Below are positions 10,331 to 20,274 of a stretch of DNA of 64,000 nt, piece by piece. The position numbers were made by a program, and so were the translations under genes. Origin of the DNA: Colwellia hornerae. GTDB lineage: Bacteria > Pseudomonadota > Gammaproteobacteria > Enterobacterales > Alteromonadaceae. Under the pieces are notes generated by a model. The model made no database searches and had not been told where the DNA came from. It saw only the letters and a program-made list of their open reading frames with translations. The first letter of the stretch is position 1; the number at the start of each line of letters is the position of its first letter. The stretch lies in NCBI RefSeq assembly GCF_007954355.1, contig NZ_VOLR01000006.1, positions 1 to 64,000 of the forward strand. Direction: 5' to 3'.

Positions 10331-11107
10331 TTAACTCGCAAACATTAATGCTGTTAATACAAAATCTAACCCTAAAACTAATAACGATGATTGCACAACC
10401 GTAGACGTTGTCGCTCGACTAATACCTTCTGATGTTGGTACACAATCGTAGCCTTTATAAACTGCTATCCAAGTGACAACAAAAGCAAAAACAACAGATT
10501 TTATCACCCCATTAAGAATATCTTTTTGAAAATCGACTTGATCCTGCATCACTGACCAAAATGTACCACTGTCTACGCCTAACCATTCAACACCGACAAG
10601 GTGACCACCTAATATACCAACCGCAGAAAAAATAGCCGCTAGCAAAGGTAAACTAATAAACCCTGCCCAAAATCGTGGTGCGATAACGCGACGTAACGGG
10701 TCAATCGCCATCATTTCTAAGCTCGACAATTGCTCTGTTGCTTTCATTAAACCGATTTCGGCCGTTAATGCCGAACCTGCACGACCTGCGAATAAGAGTG
10801 CCGCAACCACAGGACCTAATTCACGTAGTAAAGATAACGCGACCATAGGTCCTAAACTGCCTTCAGCGCCATAGCCCACTAAAATAGTATAGCCCTGTAA
10901 CGAGATAACCATGCCAATAAATAAACCTGACACCACCACTATCATCAGTGAAAGTACACCGACGGAATATAACTGTTGCACCAATAAAGGGAAACCTTTG
11001 CGAATATTTGGCACGTGCAACAAGGCAGAAAGTAATAAAATAATCGCTCGGCCTAAACCGGCAATAGTAGCAATAATGCTTTGTCCTAAGCTTTGTAAAC
11101 TATTCAT
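10331..11107 (-). CDS. mlaE: Phospholipid transport permease MlaE
   Basis: A 258-residue MlaE/YrbE permease, the integral-membrane subunit of the Mla ABC transporter. About five membrane helices are visible, with the conserved [20 protein letters not shown] segment that contacts MlaF near residue 90. The ATG overlaps the mlaF stop by one base (TAATG), consistent with tight co-expression. Confidence 0.95.
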   Translation of the reverse strand: MNSLQSLGQSIIATIAGLGRAIILLLSALLHVPNIRKGFPLLVQQLYSVGVLSLMIVVVSGLFIGMVISLQGYTILVGYGAEGSLGPMVALSLLRELGPVVAALLFAGRAGSALTAEIGLMKATEQLSSLEMMAIDPLRRVIAPRFWAGFISLPLLAAIFSAVGILGGHLVGVEWLGVDSGTFWSVMQDQVDFQKDILNGVIKSVVFAFVVTWIAVYKGYDCVPTSEGISRATTSTVVQSSLLVLGLDFVLTALMFAS

Positions 11108-11913
11108 TATGACCGTTCCTTACCCATTAATTCATCTTGATAAGAGGCAGCCGGAAAATGAAATGGCACCGGACCATCAGCTTCACCTTGAATAAATTGT
11201 TGCACCAATGGTGATGTTTGCTTGCTAATTTCTGATGGTGTGCCATGACCAATAATTTTCTTTTCGGCAATAATGTAAATGTAATCCGCAATACTCATAA
11301 CTTCCGTAACGTCATGTGAGACCACAACTGACGTTAAACCTAGCGCTTCATTTAAATCTTTTATTAAGCGAACAATAACACCCATAGAGATAGGGTCTTG
11401 TCCCGCAAAAGGCTCGTCGTATAAAATGAGTTCAGGGTCTAAAGCGATAGCACGGGCAAGGGCAACTCTTCGCGCCATGCCGCCAGAAAGTTCGCCAGGT
11501 GCTAAATTTCGTGCACCACGTAAACCAACCACTTCAAGCTTCATTAGTACCATTTTTTCAATTAACGATTCTGACAAAGTACTATGTTCGCGCATCGGAA
11601 AAGCAATATTGTCGTAGACACTCATATCGGTAAATAACGCGCCACTTTGAAACAACATACTCATACGTTTACGCGCTTCATAAAGAGCACTTCGTGATAA
11701 CGTTGGAATATTTTGTCCATCAAAAAGTATTTTTCCAGAGTTGGGCCTTAGTTGACCACCAATTAAACGTAATAAGGTGGTTTTACCAATACCACTTGGC
11801 CCCATTATCGCGGTAACTTTTCCTTTGGGGATCGACAAACTAATATCATCATAGATCACTCGTTCATCACGTTTAAACGTAAGGTTCTGGATATCGACCA
11901 AGTTTTCAGGCAT
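11107..11913 (-). CDS. mlaF: Phospholipid transport ATP-binding protein MlaF
   Basis: ATPase of the Mla retrograde/anterograde phospholipid transporter, 268 residues. Walker A is [13 protein letters not shown], the signature [15 protein letters not shown] and Walker [14 protein letters not shown], followed by VVSHDV. The C-terminal tail is the extension that in E. coli MlaF contacts MlaB and the neighbouring subunit. First gene of the leftward operon, divergent from yrbG across 316 bases. Confidence 0.96.
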   Translation of the reverse strand: MPENLVDIQNLTFKRDERVIYDDISLSIPKGKVTAIMGPSGIGKTTLLRLIGGQLRPNSGKILFDGQNIPTLSRSALYEARKRMSMLFQSGALFTDMSVYDNIAFPMREHSTLSESLIEKMVLMKLEVVGLRGARNLAPGELSGGMARRVALARAIALDPELILYDEPFAGQDPISMGVIVRLIKDLNEALGLTSVVVSHDVTEVMSIADYIYIIAEKKIIGHGTPSEISKQTSPLVQQFIQGEADGPVPFHFPAASYQDELMGKERS

Positions 11914-12229
11914 AAGATTTATATAACGTCACTGGTTGTTATTATTAAAGTCATATGAATTTTACCTGAGCAATCAAAAAACGTCATTATAATTGCGTTA
12001 AAAATGTAAATAAAAATCGTAAGAAAGCGTGTAAAAACGTAATAAAGTGTAAGATTTACCTCCCGATAGATATTTTTTTGCTTTAATGAAATATTAACTT
12101 TGGCTGTTTTTTAACAACCGCATGTAAAAAAACCGCCTTTTGAGCACTTTTTTACCGAGATCCGATTATTTCTCTTTGTTTTTGCTTCGCAACCAGCGAC
12201 AATTTGCGCTCTTAATATAGGAGCCCTTA
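11914..12229. promoter_or_regulatory. Divergent intergenic region between mlaF and yrbG
   Basis: A 316-base AT-rich region without a supportable gene. By position it must hold the promoters of both large envelope operons. TAATATAGGAG just before yrbG contains its ribosome-binding site. I could not assign -35/-10 boxes with confidence on either strand. Confidence 0.5.
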
Positions 12230-13213
12230 ATGTTATTACAGATTCTAATTTTACTTGTTTCACTTGTTACTCTGGTATGGAGTGCCGATAAATTTGTTTT
12301 TGGTGCGTCATCACTAGCAAGAAATTTTGGTATCTCACCGATGATTATTGGCTTAACTATCGTTGCCATGGGTTCATCTGCACCAGAAATGATGATTGCA
12401 GCGACGGCATCTTTAGATGGTAATAATAATACCGCGATCGGTAACGCGATCGGCTCAAACATTACGAATATTGCTTTAGTACTGGGTATAACGGCATTAT
12501 TTCAACCTTTAAACGTATCCTCTTCAACAGTAAGAAGAGAAATCCCGTTAATTCTAATTGTTACCGCTCTTGCCTATTGGATGCTATCAGACGATTACTT
12601 TGGTTTTAACGAAGGCTTGTTGTTAATGATCGGCTTTTTTGTTTATATTTTCGCCTTACTTTTTATTACCCTAAGAGCCTCTAAAAGTCGACCGATTGAT
12701 GATCCATTGATCCTTGAAGCAGAACAAGAAGTGCCTGACGCCGTCAGCAAACCTAAATCCTTACTCTGGCTAGTGGTTGGTATTATTTTCTTACCTATGA
12801 GTGCCAGTTACTTGGTCGATTCATCTGTTTTCATTGCCAAAGCTTTTGGTATCAGTGACTTGGTCATTGGTCTGACCGTTATTGCCGTTGGCACAAGCTT
12901 GCCAGAACTTGCCGCAAGTATTATGAGTATTATTAAGAAAGAAGATGATTTAGCGCTAGGCAGTATTATTGGCTCTAATATCTTCAATATTTTGGCGGTA
13001 CTCTCGCTGGCTGGGCTTATTGCACCAGGCGAAGTAGACTCGGACGCAGCAGCACGCGATGCCCCTTACATGCTTGGTGTTACCGTTTTATTGTTTATAC
13101 TGTGTTTCACACGTCGTGCCGGAAAATTTTGCATTGGCCGCGTAAAAGGTTTGTTATTAATAGGTGCTTTTGTCGCTTATCAAATCCTACTTTTTAGCCA
13201 AATAAAGCAATAA
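12230..13213 (+). CDS. yrbG: Calcium/sodium antiporter YrbG family
   Basis: Inner-membrane cation exchanger of 327 residues built from two inverted five-helix halves. The alpha repeats show the acidic signature motifs: GSSAPEMMIA with AIGNAIGSNITNI in the first half and GTSLPELAASI with ALGSIIGSNIFNI in the second. An acidic cytoplasmic loop (about 143-165) joins the halves. Ca2+ export in exchange for Na+ is known for the family, not shown here. First gene of the rightward operon, 44 bases before kdsD, as in E. coli. Confidence 0.9.
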   Translation: MLLQILILLVSLVTLVWSADKFVFGASSLARNFGISPMIIGLTIVAMGSSAPEMMIAATASLDGNNNTAIGNAIGSNITNIALVLGITALFQPLNVSSSTVRREIPLILIVTALAYWMLSDDYFGFNEGLLLMIGFFVYIFALLFITLRASKSRPIDDPLILEAEQEVPDAVSKPKSLLWLVVGIIFLPMSASYLVDSSVFIAKAFGISDLVIGLTVIAVGTSLPELAASIMSIIKKEDDLALGSIIGSNIFNILAVLSLAGLIAPGEVDSDAAARDAPYMLGVTVLLFILCFTRRAGKFCIGRVKGLLLIGAFVAYQILLFSQIKQ

Positions 13214-13257
13214 AAACGCTATAATAGTGATTTATATAAAATAGAAATGGGCTAATA

Positions 13258-14223
13258 ATGAACAATTTCAAACAACTAGCGTTAGACGTTATTCAGATAG
13301 AACAACAGGCTATTGCAGAGTTAGCCCAGTACATTGATGAGAACTTTGAATATGCCTGCCAGTTAATGTTTAACTGTAAAGGTAGGGTTATCATTGCTGG
13401 TATGGGTAAGTCAGGTCATATTGGTGGCAAGATTGCCGCTACTTTAGCCAGTACCGGCACACCAGCATTTTTTGTTCACCCCGGTGAAGCAAGCCACGGT
13501 GATTTAGGCATGATAACGGCTGATGACGTCGTGTTAACTATTTCACACTCGGGTGAAACTGGTGAAGTGTTAGCGATAGTTCCTGTGATAAAACGTATTG
13601 GCGCTAAACTCATTTCAATGACGGGTAATCCAGCATCCACCTTAGCAAAGTTAGCTGATACTCATGTCTGTGTTGCTGTTGCGCAAGAAGCATGTCCGTT
13701 AGGATTAGCGCCAACATCAAGTACTACAGCAACCCTAGTAATGGGTGACGCACTCGCTGTTGCGTTATTAAATGCTCGCGGCTTTACTGCTGACGACTTC
13801 GCACTTTCTCATCCCGGTGGTAGTCTAGGAAAACGTTTATTATTACGCCTTAGCGATATAATGCATGGTGGTGAGCGCTTACCAACAGTGAATGCTCAAG
13901 CTAAAATTAAAGACGCATTAGTTGAAATGTCGTTAAAAGGCTTAGGTATGACTGCGGTAGTCGACGACAGTGGTCAATTACAAGGTTTATTCACTGACGG
14001 AGATTTACGCCGTATTCTTGATGAACGCATTGATATTCATCTTGATACTATTGAATCAGTGATGACTAAAAATCCCACTGTTGCTCATCAAGACATGCTC
14101 GCCGCCGAAGGCTTAAAAATCATGGAAGACAAAAAAATTAATGGCTTAATTATTGTTAATGACAATAATGTACCTATTGGTGCGATGAATATGCACGACT
14201 TACTCAAATCAGGTCTTATCTAA
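13258..14223 (+). CDS. kdsD: D-arabinose 5-phosphate isomerase KdsD
   Basis: Converts ribulose 5-phosphate to arabinose 5-phosphate, the first step of Kdo synthesis for LPS. At 321 residues it has an N-terminal SIS sugar-isomerase domain (GMGKSGHIGGKIAATLASTG near residue 50, SHSGETGE near 97, PTSSTTATLVMGDALAVAL near 160) and two C-terminal CBS domains (about 205-320). The stop is 1 base before the kdsC start. Confidence 0.95.
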   Translation: MNNFKQLALDVIQIEQQAIAELAQYIDENFEYACQLMFNCKGRVIIAGMGKSGHIGGKIAATLASTGTPAFFVHPGEASHGDLGMITADDVVLTISHSGETGEVLAIVPVIKRIGAKLISMTGNPASTLAKLADTHVCVAVAQEACPLGLAPTSSTTATLVMGDALAVALLNARGFTADDFALSHPGGSLGKRLLLRLSDIMHGGERLPTVNAQAKIKDALVEMSLKGLGMTAVVDDSGQLQGLFTDGDLRRILDERIDIHLDTIESVMTKNPTVAHQDMLAAEGLKIMEDKKINGLIIVNDNNVPIGAMNMHDLLKSGLI

Positions 14224-14224
14224 C

Positions 14225-14770
14225 ATGCAAACATTATATGGCGAAATCACTGACGTAGCATTCAATGCTATGAAAAATATCAAGCTGCTAATATGTGATA
14301 TTGATGGCGTTTTTTCTGATGGCCGTATTTATTTAGGTAACAACGGTGAAGAATTAAAAGCTTTTCACACTAAAGATGGTTATGGCATAAAAGCATTAGG
14401 CGCCAGCGGCGTTGATGTGGCTGTGATCACCGGTCGAACATCAAATATCGTCGCAACACGCATGTCTGCGCTCAATGTAAAATACATAGTGCAAGGCGAG
14501 GAAAATAAGTTACCTGCATTAAAGAAAATGGCAGAAAAATTAAATTTATCCCTCGATGAAATTGCCTATATTGGTGATGACATGCCAGATCATGAATGTA
14601 TCGATTATGTAGGCTTAGGCATTGCTGTGCAAGATGCCCATCCGAGTATTTTATCTATTGCTAATTACACCACTTTTAACCGTGGCGGTTTTGGTGCGGT
14701 TCGAGAAATATGCGATTTAATCATGCTTAGCCAAAACACCTTAGCCAATGCTTCCGGTGCGAGTATATGA
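14225..14770 (+). CDS. kdsC: Kdo 8-phosphate phosphatase KdsC
   Basis: HAD-superfamily phosphatase of 181 residues that releases Kdo from Kdo 8-phosphate. The nucleophile motif CDIDGVFSDG carries Asp25 and Asp27; VITGRTS is motif II and YIGDDMPDHE motif IV. It has no cap domain, as usual for the tetrameric KdsC type. Overlaps lptC by 4 bases. Confidence 0.95.
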   Translation: MQTLYGEITDVAFNAMKNIKLLICDIDGVFSDGRIYLGNNGEELKAFHTKDGYGIKALGASGVDVAVITGRTSNIVATRMSALNVKYIVQGEENKLPALKKMAEKLNLSLDEIAYIGDDMPDHECIDYVGLGIAVQDAHPSILSIANYTTFNRGGFGAVREICDLIMLSQNTLANASGASI

Positions 14771-15333
14771 ATCGACTTTATAGTTTAACCTTGTTGTTTT
14801 TTCTCATTGCGGGAGGGGTCTACGGTATAATCGAATGGAGAAATTCCTCAACACCACAATTACAAGCGATTGATAAAACCCTGACACCTGATTTTATTGC
14901 CGAAAACTTACACAGTAATGTCTATAAACACGAAGGAAATTTAGCTTATGTCGTCGATGCTCATCGCATGGAACATTATCCTGAGCTAAATATTACCAAC
15001 TTTGAGTTTCCTCAATACACACTTCATCCAAAAAATGATGCGCCAACATGGAAAATATCCGCTAATGAAGGCATATTATACAATAACAACCGGGTAAAAT
15101 TAGAGAAGCGTGTTCGCTTGTTAGCAACAGATCCCGATAGCTTATTACAAGAAGTTCAAGGAAAATACTTTGAACTTGATCTAAAAACTAACATCATAAG
15201 TTCAGAACAAGAAATTAAAATTATTGGTAAAGGATTTACCATCGATGGTAAAGGTTTAATTGTCGACTTAAACACCAACCAAATGACACTAACTAAACAT
15301 GTGAAATCAATTTATGAAATTGTTAAAAAATAG
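14767..15333 (+). CDS. lptC: LPS export protein LptC
   Basis: A 188-residue bitopic inner-membrane protein that passes LPS from LptB2FG to LptA. It has one N-terminal helix (about 5-22) and a periplasmic beta-jellyroll with typical phrases such as PQYTLHPKNDAPTWKISANE. Start overlaps kdsC (ATGA), and the 3' end overlaps lptA by 20 bases. Sequence conservation in LptC is low, but position and fold pattern agree. Confidence 0.9.
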   Translation: MNRLYSLTLLFFLIAGGVYGIIEWRNSSTPQLQAIDKTLTPDFIAENLHSNVYKHEGNLAYVVDAHRMEHYPELNITNFEFPQYTLHPKNDAPTWKISANEGILYNNNRVKLEKRVRLLATDPDSLLQEVQGKYFELDLKTNIISSEQEIKIIGKGFTIDGKGLIVDLNTNQMTLTKHVKSIYEIVKK

Positions 15334-15856
15334 CCTACTGTGCTTATTGTTATCAACTCCGCTATTTTCGTCAGCTTTTGCTGAAAAATTTGATATAAAA
15401 CAAAAGATTGAAATCAACGCTTCAAGACAGGCCGTTGACCTTAAAAATAAAATATTCAGCTATATTGATGATGTAGTGATCACCCAAGGCTCATTAGTGA
15501 TACGTGCTGACTTAGTACAAGTACTGACCCAATCAGGCAGCGAGGAAAAAACTTATATCGCTAAAGGTAAGCCAGCAACCTTTAAACAAACCTTAGCCGA
15601 TGGCACTCCCCTTAGCTTGCAAGCCGATGAAATAAGATATGAGCCCGCCAATAATTTAGTGATAATTTCAGGCAATGCGCTATTACAGCAAGAAGGCAGT
15701 GAAGTGAGTGGTAGTAGAATTACTTACAATATCGCCACTCAGTATGTTAATGCTGAAAGTAAATCTAACGAACGCACTAAAACGATTTTTCAGCCAAAAG
15801 AAAAAATTAAAGCGACAACCACAGACGCGAAAACTCAGGAAAAAAGTAATTTATGA
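15314..15856 (+). CDS. lptA: Periplasmic LPS-bridge protein LptA
   Basis: A 180-residue protein with a signal peptide cleaved after about residue 23 (SSAFA-E) and an OstA-like beta-jellyroll domain (about 28-150) that polymerises into the LPS bridge. Conserved phrases include ADLVQVL and [21 protein letters not shown]. The C-terminal ~30 residues are lysine- and threonine-rich and probably disordered. Overlaps lptB by 4 bases. Confidence 0.92.
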   Translation: MKLLKNSLLCLLLSTPLFSSAFAEKFDIKQKIEINASRQAVDLKNKIFSYIDDVVITQGSLVIRADLVQVLTQSGSEEKTYIAKGKPATFKQTLADGTPLSLQADEIRYEPANNLVIISGNALLQQEGSEVSGSRITYNIATQYVNAESKSNERTKTIFQPKEKIKATTTDAKTQEKSNL

Positions 15857-16584
15857 GCACTAGCACCCTAATGGCCAAAGGCCTTGCCAAAGCCTATAAA
15901 GGCCGGAAAGTGGTTAAGAATGTCAGTATGCAAGTTTCAGCAGGACAAATAGTCGGTTTACTTGGCCCAAATGGCGCAGGAAAAACCACCTCTTTTTATA
16001 TGATTGTCGGTTTAGTTGAAAGTGATAGTGGTGATATTATTTTAAATGACGAAAACCTGACGTTAGCGCCTATGCATGAGCGCGCCAGAAAAGGTATTGG
16101 ATATTTACCACAAGAAGCATCTATTTTTCGAAAACTCAGTGTTTACGATAATATTATGGCTATTTTACAGACACGAAAAGAATTATCAGATGCTGAACGT
16201 GAAGAAAAATTAGAGCACCTAGTTGAAGAATTTAACATAGGTCATATTAAAGATAATTTAGGCATGAGCTTATCTGGTGGTGAACGCCGCCGAGTAGAAA
16301 TTGCTCGCGCTTTAGCTGCTGAGCCAAAATTTATTTTATTAGATGAACCTTTTGCAGGCGTTGACCCAATTTCAGTAGGTGATATTAAAAAAATTATTCT
16401 ACACTTAAAAGAACGCGGCATTGGTGTGTTAATAACTGATCACAATGTACGAGAAACTCTCGATGTATGTGAACATGCCTATATCGTGAGTCACGGTGAA
16501 CTTATTGCAGAAGGTACTGCAGATCAAATTCTTGCAAATCAACACGTAAGAGATGTATACCTTGGTGAACAATTCACGCTATAG
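15853..16584 (+). CDS. lptB: LPS export ATPase LptB
   Basis: ATPase of the LptB2FG extractor, 243 residues. Walker A is [14 protein letters not shown], the signature [15 protein letters not shown], Walker [15 protein letters not shown] and the switch [12 protein letters not shown]. It ends with the conserved VYLGEQF. It is separated from rpoN by 78 bases, so rpoN may also have its own promoter. Confidence 0.97.
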   Translation: MSTSTLMAKGLAKAYKGRKVVKNVSMQVSAGQIVGLLGPNGAGKTTSFYMIVGLVESDSGDIILNDENLTLAPMHERARKGIGYLPQEASIFRKLSVYDNIMAILQTRKELSDAEREEKLEHLVEEFNIGHIKDNLGMSLSGGERRRVEIARALAAEPKFILLDEPFAGVDPISVGDIKKIILHLKERGIGVLITDHNVRETLDVCEHAYIVSHGELIAEGTADQILANQHVRDVYLGEQFTL

Positions 16585-16662
16585 TAGTGAATAAATGAAT
16601 AGTATCTTCGTATGAGAAAACGAAAATATCCCATTAAAAATAATAGGAAGTTAATGACCTAA

Positions 16663-18171
16663 ATGCGCCCTACTCTACAACTCCGCATAGGACAACAATT
16701 AACCATGACGCCACAATTGCAGCAAGCAATCAAATTGCTGCAACTGTCTACGTTAGAGCTTCAACAAGAAATTCAAGAAGCCTTAGAAAGTAATCCATTG
16801 TTAGAAATGGATGAGTCTTCAAATAATCCCGAAGATAAAAGTACTGACAACCTTGAAGAAGCTCACACTGCCGGTACCGGTGATGTTAAAGAAGCCCCTG
16901 TTTCTGATGGTAGCGAAGACGCTACGCCTACCATTGATGAAATCACCACCACTGAAGCCATGGACAAGAACGATATCCCTGAAGAATTAAACATGGATAC
17001 CACTTGGGATGATAACTACACGGCTGGTGCAGCAACTTCAAACTCAGGTCCAGCTTCAGAAGACTATACTTACCAAGGCGAAACTCAAGACTCCATTCAA
17101 GATCATTTACGCTGGCAAATGGAATTAAGCCCTTTTACTGAAACAGACCGCGCTATAGCCACAGCTATTATCGATGCCGTTGATGACGCCGGCTACTTAA
17201 CGGTATCCAGTGAAGACATTTTAGAAAGTGTTGCCATTGAAGGGGTAGAGCTTGATGAAATTGAGGTGGTACTAAAACGTATTAACCTCTTTGATCCTGT
17301 TGGTGTCGCCGCTCGTTCTATTTCTGAATGTTTAATTATTCAACTTAATCAATTTGATCCCGCAACACCTTGGTTAGCAGAAAGTAAGTTGGTGTTACGT
17401 GACCATATTAATCTGCTGGGTAGCCGAGACTATCGTACGTTAATGCGTAAAACTCGACTAAAAGAAGAACAGCTGCGCGAAGTGGTACGGCTTATTCAAT
17501 CACTTGACCCTAGACCTGGCGACAGTGTAATGAAGAGTGACGACCAGTATGTTATTCCTGATGTTTCTGTTGAAAAGAAAAATGGTCGTTGGGTGGTAGA
17601 ATTAAATCCTGATACTGCGCCAAAACTTTCAGTAAATCAGCAGTATGCTTCGATGTCACGTTCAATGAAGTCGACAGCAGACACGCAATTTATTCGTTCA
17701 AATTTACAAGAAGCTAAATGGTTTATTAAAAGCTTAGAAAGCCGTAATGATACCTTATTAAAGGTTTCAAACTGTATTGTGCAACGCCAAATTGGCTTTT
17801 TTGAACATGGTAATGAAGCCATGCGCCCGATGGTGTTAAATGATATTGCCGAAGCGGTCGATATGCATGAGTCCACCATTTCACGAGTGACGACACAAAA
17901 ATACATGCATACACCACGTGGTATTTTTGAACTGAAATTTTTCTTTTCTAGCCATGTTGGCACCGAAAGCGGTGGTGAATGCTCATCAACCGCTATTCGC
18001 GCACTCATCAAAAAATTTGTTGCCGCCGAAATTCCGGCAAAACCACTCAGTGATAGTAAAATGGCTGATTTATTGGCCGATCAAGGAATAAATGTAGCTC
18101 GACGCACCATAGCAAAGTATCGAGAGTCACTTTCTATTCCACCTTCTAATCAACGAAAAAGTTTACTTTAA
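16663..18171 (+). CDS. rpoN: RNA polymerase sigma-54 factor
   Basis: Alternative sigma factor for enhancer-dependent -24/-12 promoters, 502 residues. Region I is the glutamine-rich start ([18 protein letters not shown], to about 48). An acidic region II follows (about 50-150), then the core-binding domain (about 150-350), the helix-turn-helix ([14 protein letters not shown] near 405) and the C-terminal RpoN box [11 protein letters not shown] near 478-488. All key elements are intact. Followed by hpf after 23 bases. Confidence 0.97.
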   Translation: MRPTLQLRIGQQLTMTPQLQQAIKLLQLSTLELQQEIQEALESNPLLEMDESSNNPEDKSTDNLEEAHTAGTGDVKEAPVSDGSEDATPTIDEITTTEAMDKNDIPEELNMDTTWDDNYTAGAATSNSGPASEDYTYQGETQDSIQDHLRWQMELSPFTETDRAIATAIIDAVDDAGYLTVSSEDILESVAIEGVELDEIEVVLKRINLFDPVGVAARSISECLIIQLNQFDPATPWLAESKLVLRDHINLLGSRDYRTLMRKTRLKEEQLREVVRLIQSLDPRPGDSVMKSDDQYVIPDVSVEKKNGRWVVELNPDTAPKLSVNQQYASMSRSMKSTADTQFIRSNLQEAKWFIKSLESRNDTLLKVSNCIVQRQIGFFEHGNEAMRPMVLNDIAEAVDMHESTISRVTTQKYMHTPRGIFELKFFFSSHVGTESGGECSSTAIRALIKKFVAAEIPAKPLSDSKMADLLADQGINVARRTIAKYRESLSIPPSNQRKSLL

Positions 18172-18194
18172 CGAAAAGATGAGGAATTAAGCTT

Positions 18195-18482
18195 ATGCAA
18201 ATTAATCTTTCTGGCCACCATGTTGACATTACCGAAGCTTTACGAGAAAACGTCACGACTAAGATGGCAAAATTAAGCCGACATTTTGATCATATCAATA
18301 ATGTTCATGTTGTTCTCACCGTTGAAAAATCAAACCAAATTGCTGAAGCGACTGTTCATGTCAGTGGTTCTGATTTACATGCAAAAGCTGAAAATGCTGA
18401 CATGTACGCCTCTATTGATAGCCTTGTTGTTAAGCTTGACCGGCAAATATTAAAGTACAAAGGTAAAACGAATCAGCATTAA
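18195..18482 (+). CDS. hpf: Ribosome hibernation-promoting factor (short form)
   Basis: A 95-residue HPF/YfiA protein that binds the 30S decoding region and helps form 100S dimers. The conserved pattern LSGHHVDITEALRENV and ADMYASIDSLVVKLDRQILKYK is intact. It is the short gammaproteobacterial form without the C-terminal dimerisation domain of long HPF. Co-located with rpoN and ptsN as is standard. Confidence 0.94.
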   Translation: MQINLSGHHVDITEALRENVTTKMAKLSRHFDHINNVHVVLTVEKSNQIAEATVHVSGSDLHAKAENADMYASIDSLVVKLDRQILKYKGKTNQH

Positions 18483-18527
18483 TGTTGTTTATCGCCTGTT
18501 CACTCACCAAAAAATGTAAGTAGTATA

Positions 18528-18983
18528 ATGAAGTTGCAAGATATCCTCACCCTTGATTGCACCCTGTGTGCCATCAAGGGTACAAGCAAAAAAAAACTCC
18601 TTGAAATAATTAGCACAACTGCGGCAAAAAAATTCGACAATATTGATACCCATCAATTATTTGAAAGCTTAATGGCGCGTGAAAAAGTTGGCTCTACCGG
18701 CATAGGAAATGGTATTGCTATTCCCCATGGTCGACTGTCGAATACATCACAAGTTATTGCTGTTTTACTGACCAGTGAGCAAGCCGTTGAGTTTGATGCG
18801 ATAGACAATCGTGCTGTCGATATTATTATTGCGCTGTTTGTACCCGAAGAAAACTGCCAGCAACATTTAGACACCTTGCAAAGTATTGCCCAAATATTTA
18901 GTACTAAACAAATCGCAAAGCAAGTAAGAAAATGCAAAAATTCGCAAGAGCTTTTTAATATCATTAAGCATGCTGAACGTTAA
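18528..18983 (+). CDS. ptsN: Nitrogen PTS EIIA component PtsN
   Basis: EIIA-Ntr, 151 residues, the terminal phospho-acceptor of the regulatory nitrogen PTS. The active-site histidine is His67 in GIAIPHGRL. The fold is the PTS EIIA type 2 domain across the whole length. No sugar permease is linked; its partners here are NPr (ptsO, two genes on) and presumably PtsP elsewhere. Confidence 0.95.
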   Translation: MKLQDILTLDCTLCAIKGTSKKKLLEIISTTAAKKFDNIDTHQLFESLMAREKVGSTGIGNGIAIPHGRLSNTSQVIAVLLTSEQAVEFDAIDNRAVDIIIALFVPEENCQQHLDTLQSIAQIFSTKQIAKQVRKCKNSQELFNIIKHAER

Positions 18984-19011
18984 TAAAATCCAATAATCCA
19001 GGAAAATTCAA

Positions 19012-19866
19012 ATGAAACTTTTGATAGTCAGTGGTCGCTCAGGGTCAGGTAAAAGTGTCGCCTTACGTGTGCTCGAAGATTTAGGCTACTACTGTGTCGA
19101 TAATATACCGGTAAATTTATTACCGGCATTAGCACATACCGTTATTAATGATTATGACAAGGTAGCCGTTAGTCTAGATGTTCGTAATTTACCCAATGAC
19201 CCTAATGACGTTTCAGAAATATTAGATTACCTGCCGAAAACGGTAAAGCTCGATATTCTTTATTTAGATGCCGATGATTCTGATCTTATTCGACGTTTTA
19301 GTGAAACGCGTCGTTTGCATCCTTTGATCAAACAAAATATCCCACTCGACCAAGCTATTTCTTTAGAGAAAAAGTTGCTTGAGCCTATTTCTACACGCGC
19401 AGGTTTGTATATAAATACCAGTCAGTTATCACCTCATCAATTATCTGACCTGGTGCGTGAGCGAATCTTAGGAAAAACGTCAGCATCTATGGTGGTGGTA
19501 TTTGAATCTTTTGGTTTTAAACATGGTGTACCACAAGACGCAGACTATGTTTTTGATGCACGTTTTCTGCCTAACCCTTTTTGGGAAAAAGACTTAAAAG
19601 GTTTTACCGGTTTAGATCAACCCGTGCGAGATTTTTTGGCTAGCCAACCAATTGTCACCAAATTTATTTGGCAAATTAACAGTTTTATGATGACGTGGTT
19701 ACCTCATTTAGAAAGAAACAATCGCAGCTACATTACTATCGCTATTGGTTGCACCGGTGGAAAACATAGATCGGTTTATATTGCTGAAATCTTGGCGAAT
19801 AACCTTAGAAAAGAGCGCGAAGATGTTCAGTCTCATCATCGCGATATTAAAATACAAAGTACTTAA
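19012..19866 (+). CDS. rapZ: RNase adapter protein RapZ
   Basis: A 284-residue protein. The N-terminal kinase-like domain has Walker A GRSGSGKS (residues 8-15). The C-terminal domain shows the conserved DARFLPNPFW near 182 and GCTGGKHRSVYIAE near 246. In E. coli RapZ guides RNase E to the GlmZ small RNA and so controls glucosamine 6-phosphate synthesis. It lies between ptsN and ptsO, the canonical order. Confidence 0.95.
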   Translation: MKLLIVSGRSGSGKSVALRVLEDLGYYCVDNIPVNLLPALAHTVINDYDKVAVSLDVRNLPNDPNDVSEILDYLPKTVKLDILYLDADDSDLIRRFSETRRLHPLIKQNIPLDQAISLEKKLLEPISTRAGLYINTSQLSPHQLSDLVRERILGKTSASMVVVFESFGFKHGVPQDADYVFDARFLPNPFWEKDLKGFTGLDQPVRDFLASQPIVTKFIWQINSFMMTWLPHLERNNRSYITIAIGCTGGKHRSVYIAEILANNLRKEREDVQSHHRDIKIQST

Positions 19867-19879
19867 TAACGGTCACTGT

Positions 19880-20155
19880 ATGCCAAAATATATCAAATCA
19901 TTAACCATTAGTAATAAACTGGGATTACACGCACGTGCTGCCACTAAACTTGCCCAGTTAAGTCAAAAGCTTAATGCTAATGTTACTATTTGCCTAGAGG
20001 GCAAAGAAGCCGATGCCAGTAGTATTATGGGCTTAATGTTACTGGCTGGTGGTTTTGGAAAAACCGTTGAAATTATTACCCAAGGAGAAGATGCGCAGCA
20101 AGCACTTAGCGATGTATGCCAATTATTTTCTGATAAATTTGATGAAGACGAGTGA
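19880..20155 (+). CDS. ptsO: Nitrogen PTS phosphocarrier protein NPr
   Basis: A 91-residue HPr-family protein. The phosphorylatable His17 is in KLGLHARAATKLA, and SSIMGLMLLAG is the regulatory segment. It would pass phosphate from PtsP to PtsN. The ATG at 19880 is 13 bases after the rapZ stop. The same frame is open further upstream inside rapZ, but that start would add 45 residues absent from the family. Confidence 0.95.
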   Translation: MPKYIKSLTISNKLGLHARAATKLAQLSQKLNANVTICLEGKEADASSIMGLMLLAGGFGKTVEIITQGEDAQQALSDVCQLFSDKFDEDE

Positions 20156-20274
20156 TAAAAAGACTGAATAAAAAATTAAGTTAAGTTATTATTCATTACA
20201 ACACCTTAGCCAGAAAATCTTGACTAAGATAAAAAACATATAATTTTCGTATTACTGCGGCACAGGAAAACTTT

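Noticed and set aside
12166-12462. Minus-strand frame of 98 codons opposite the start of yrbG
   Set aside because: It overlaps the well-supported yrbG gene and has no ribosome-binding site or recognisable domain.
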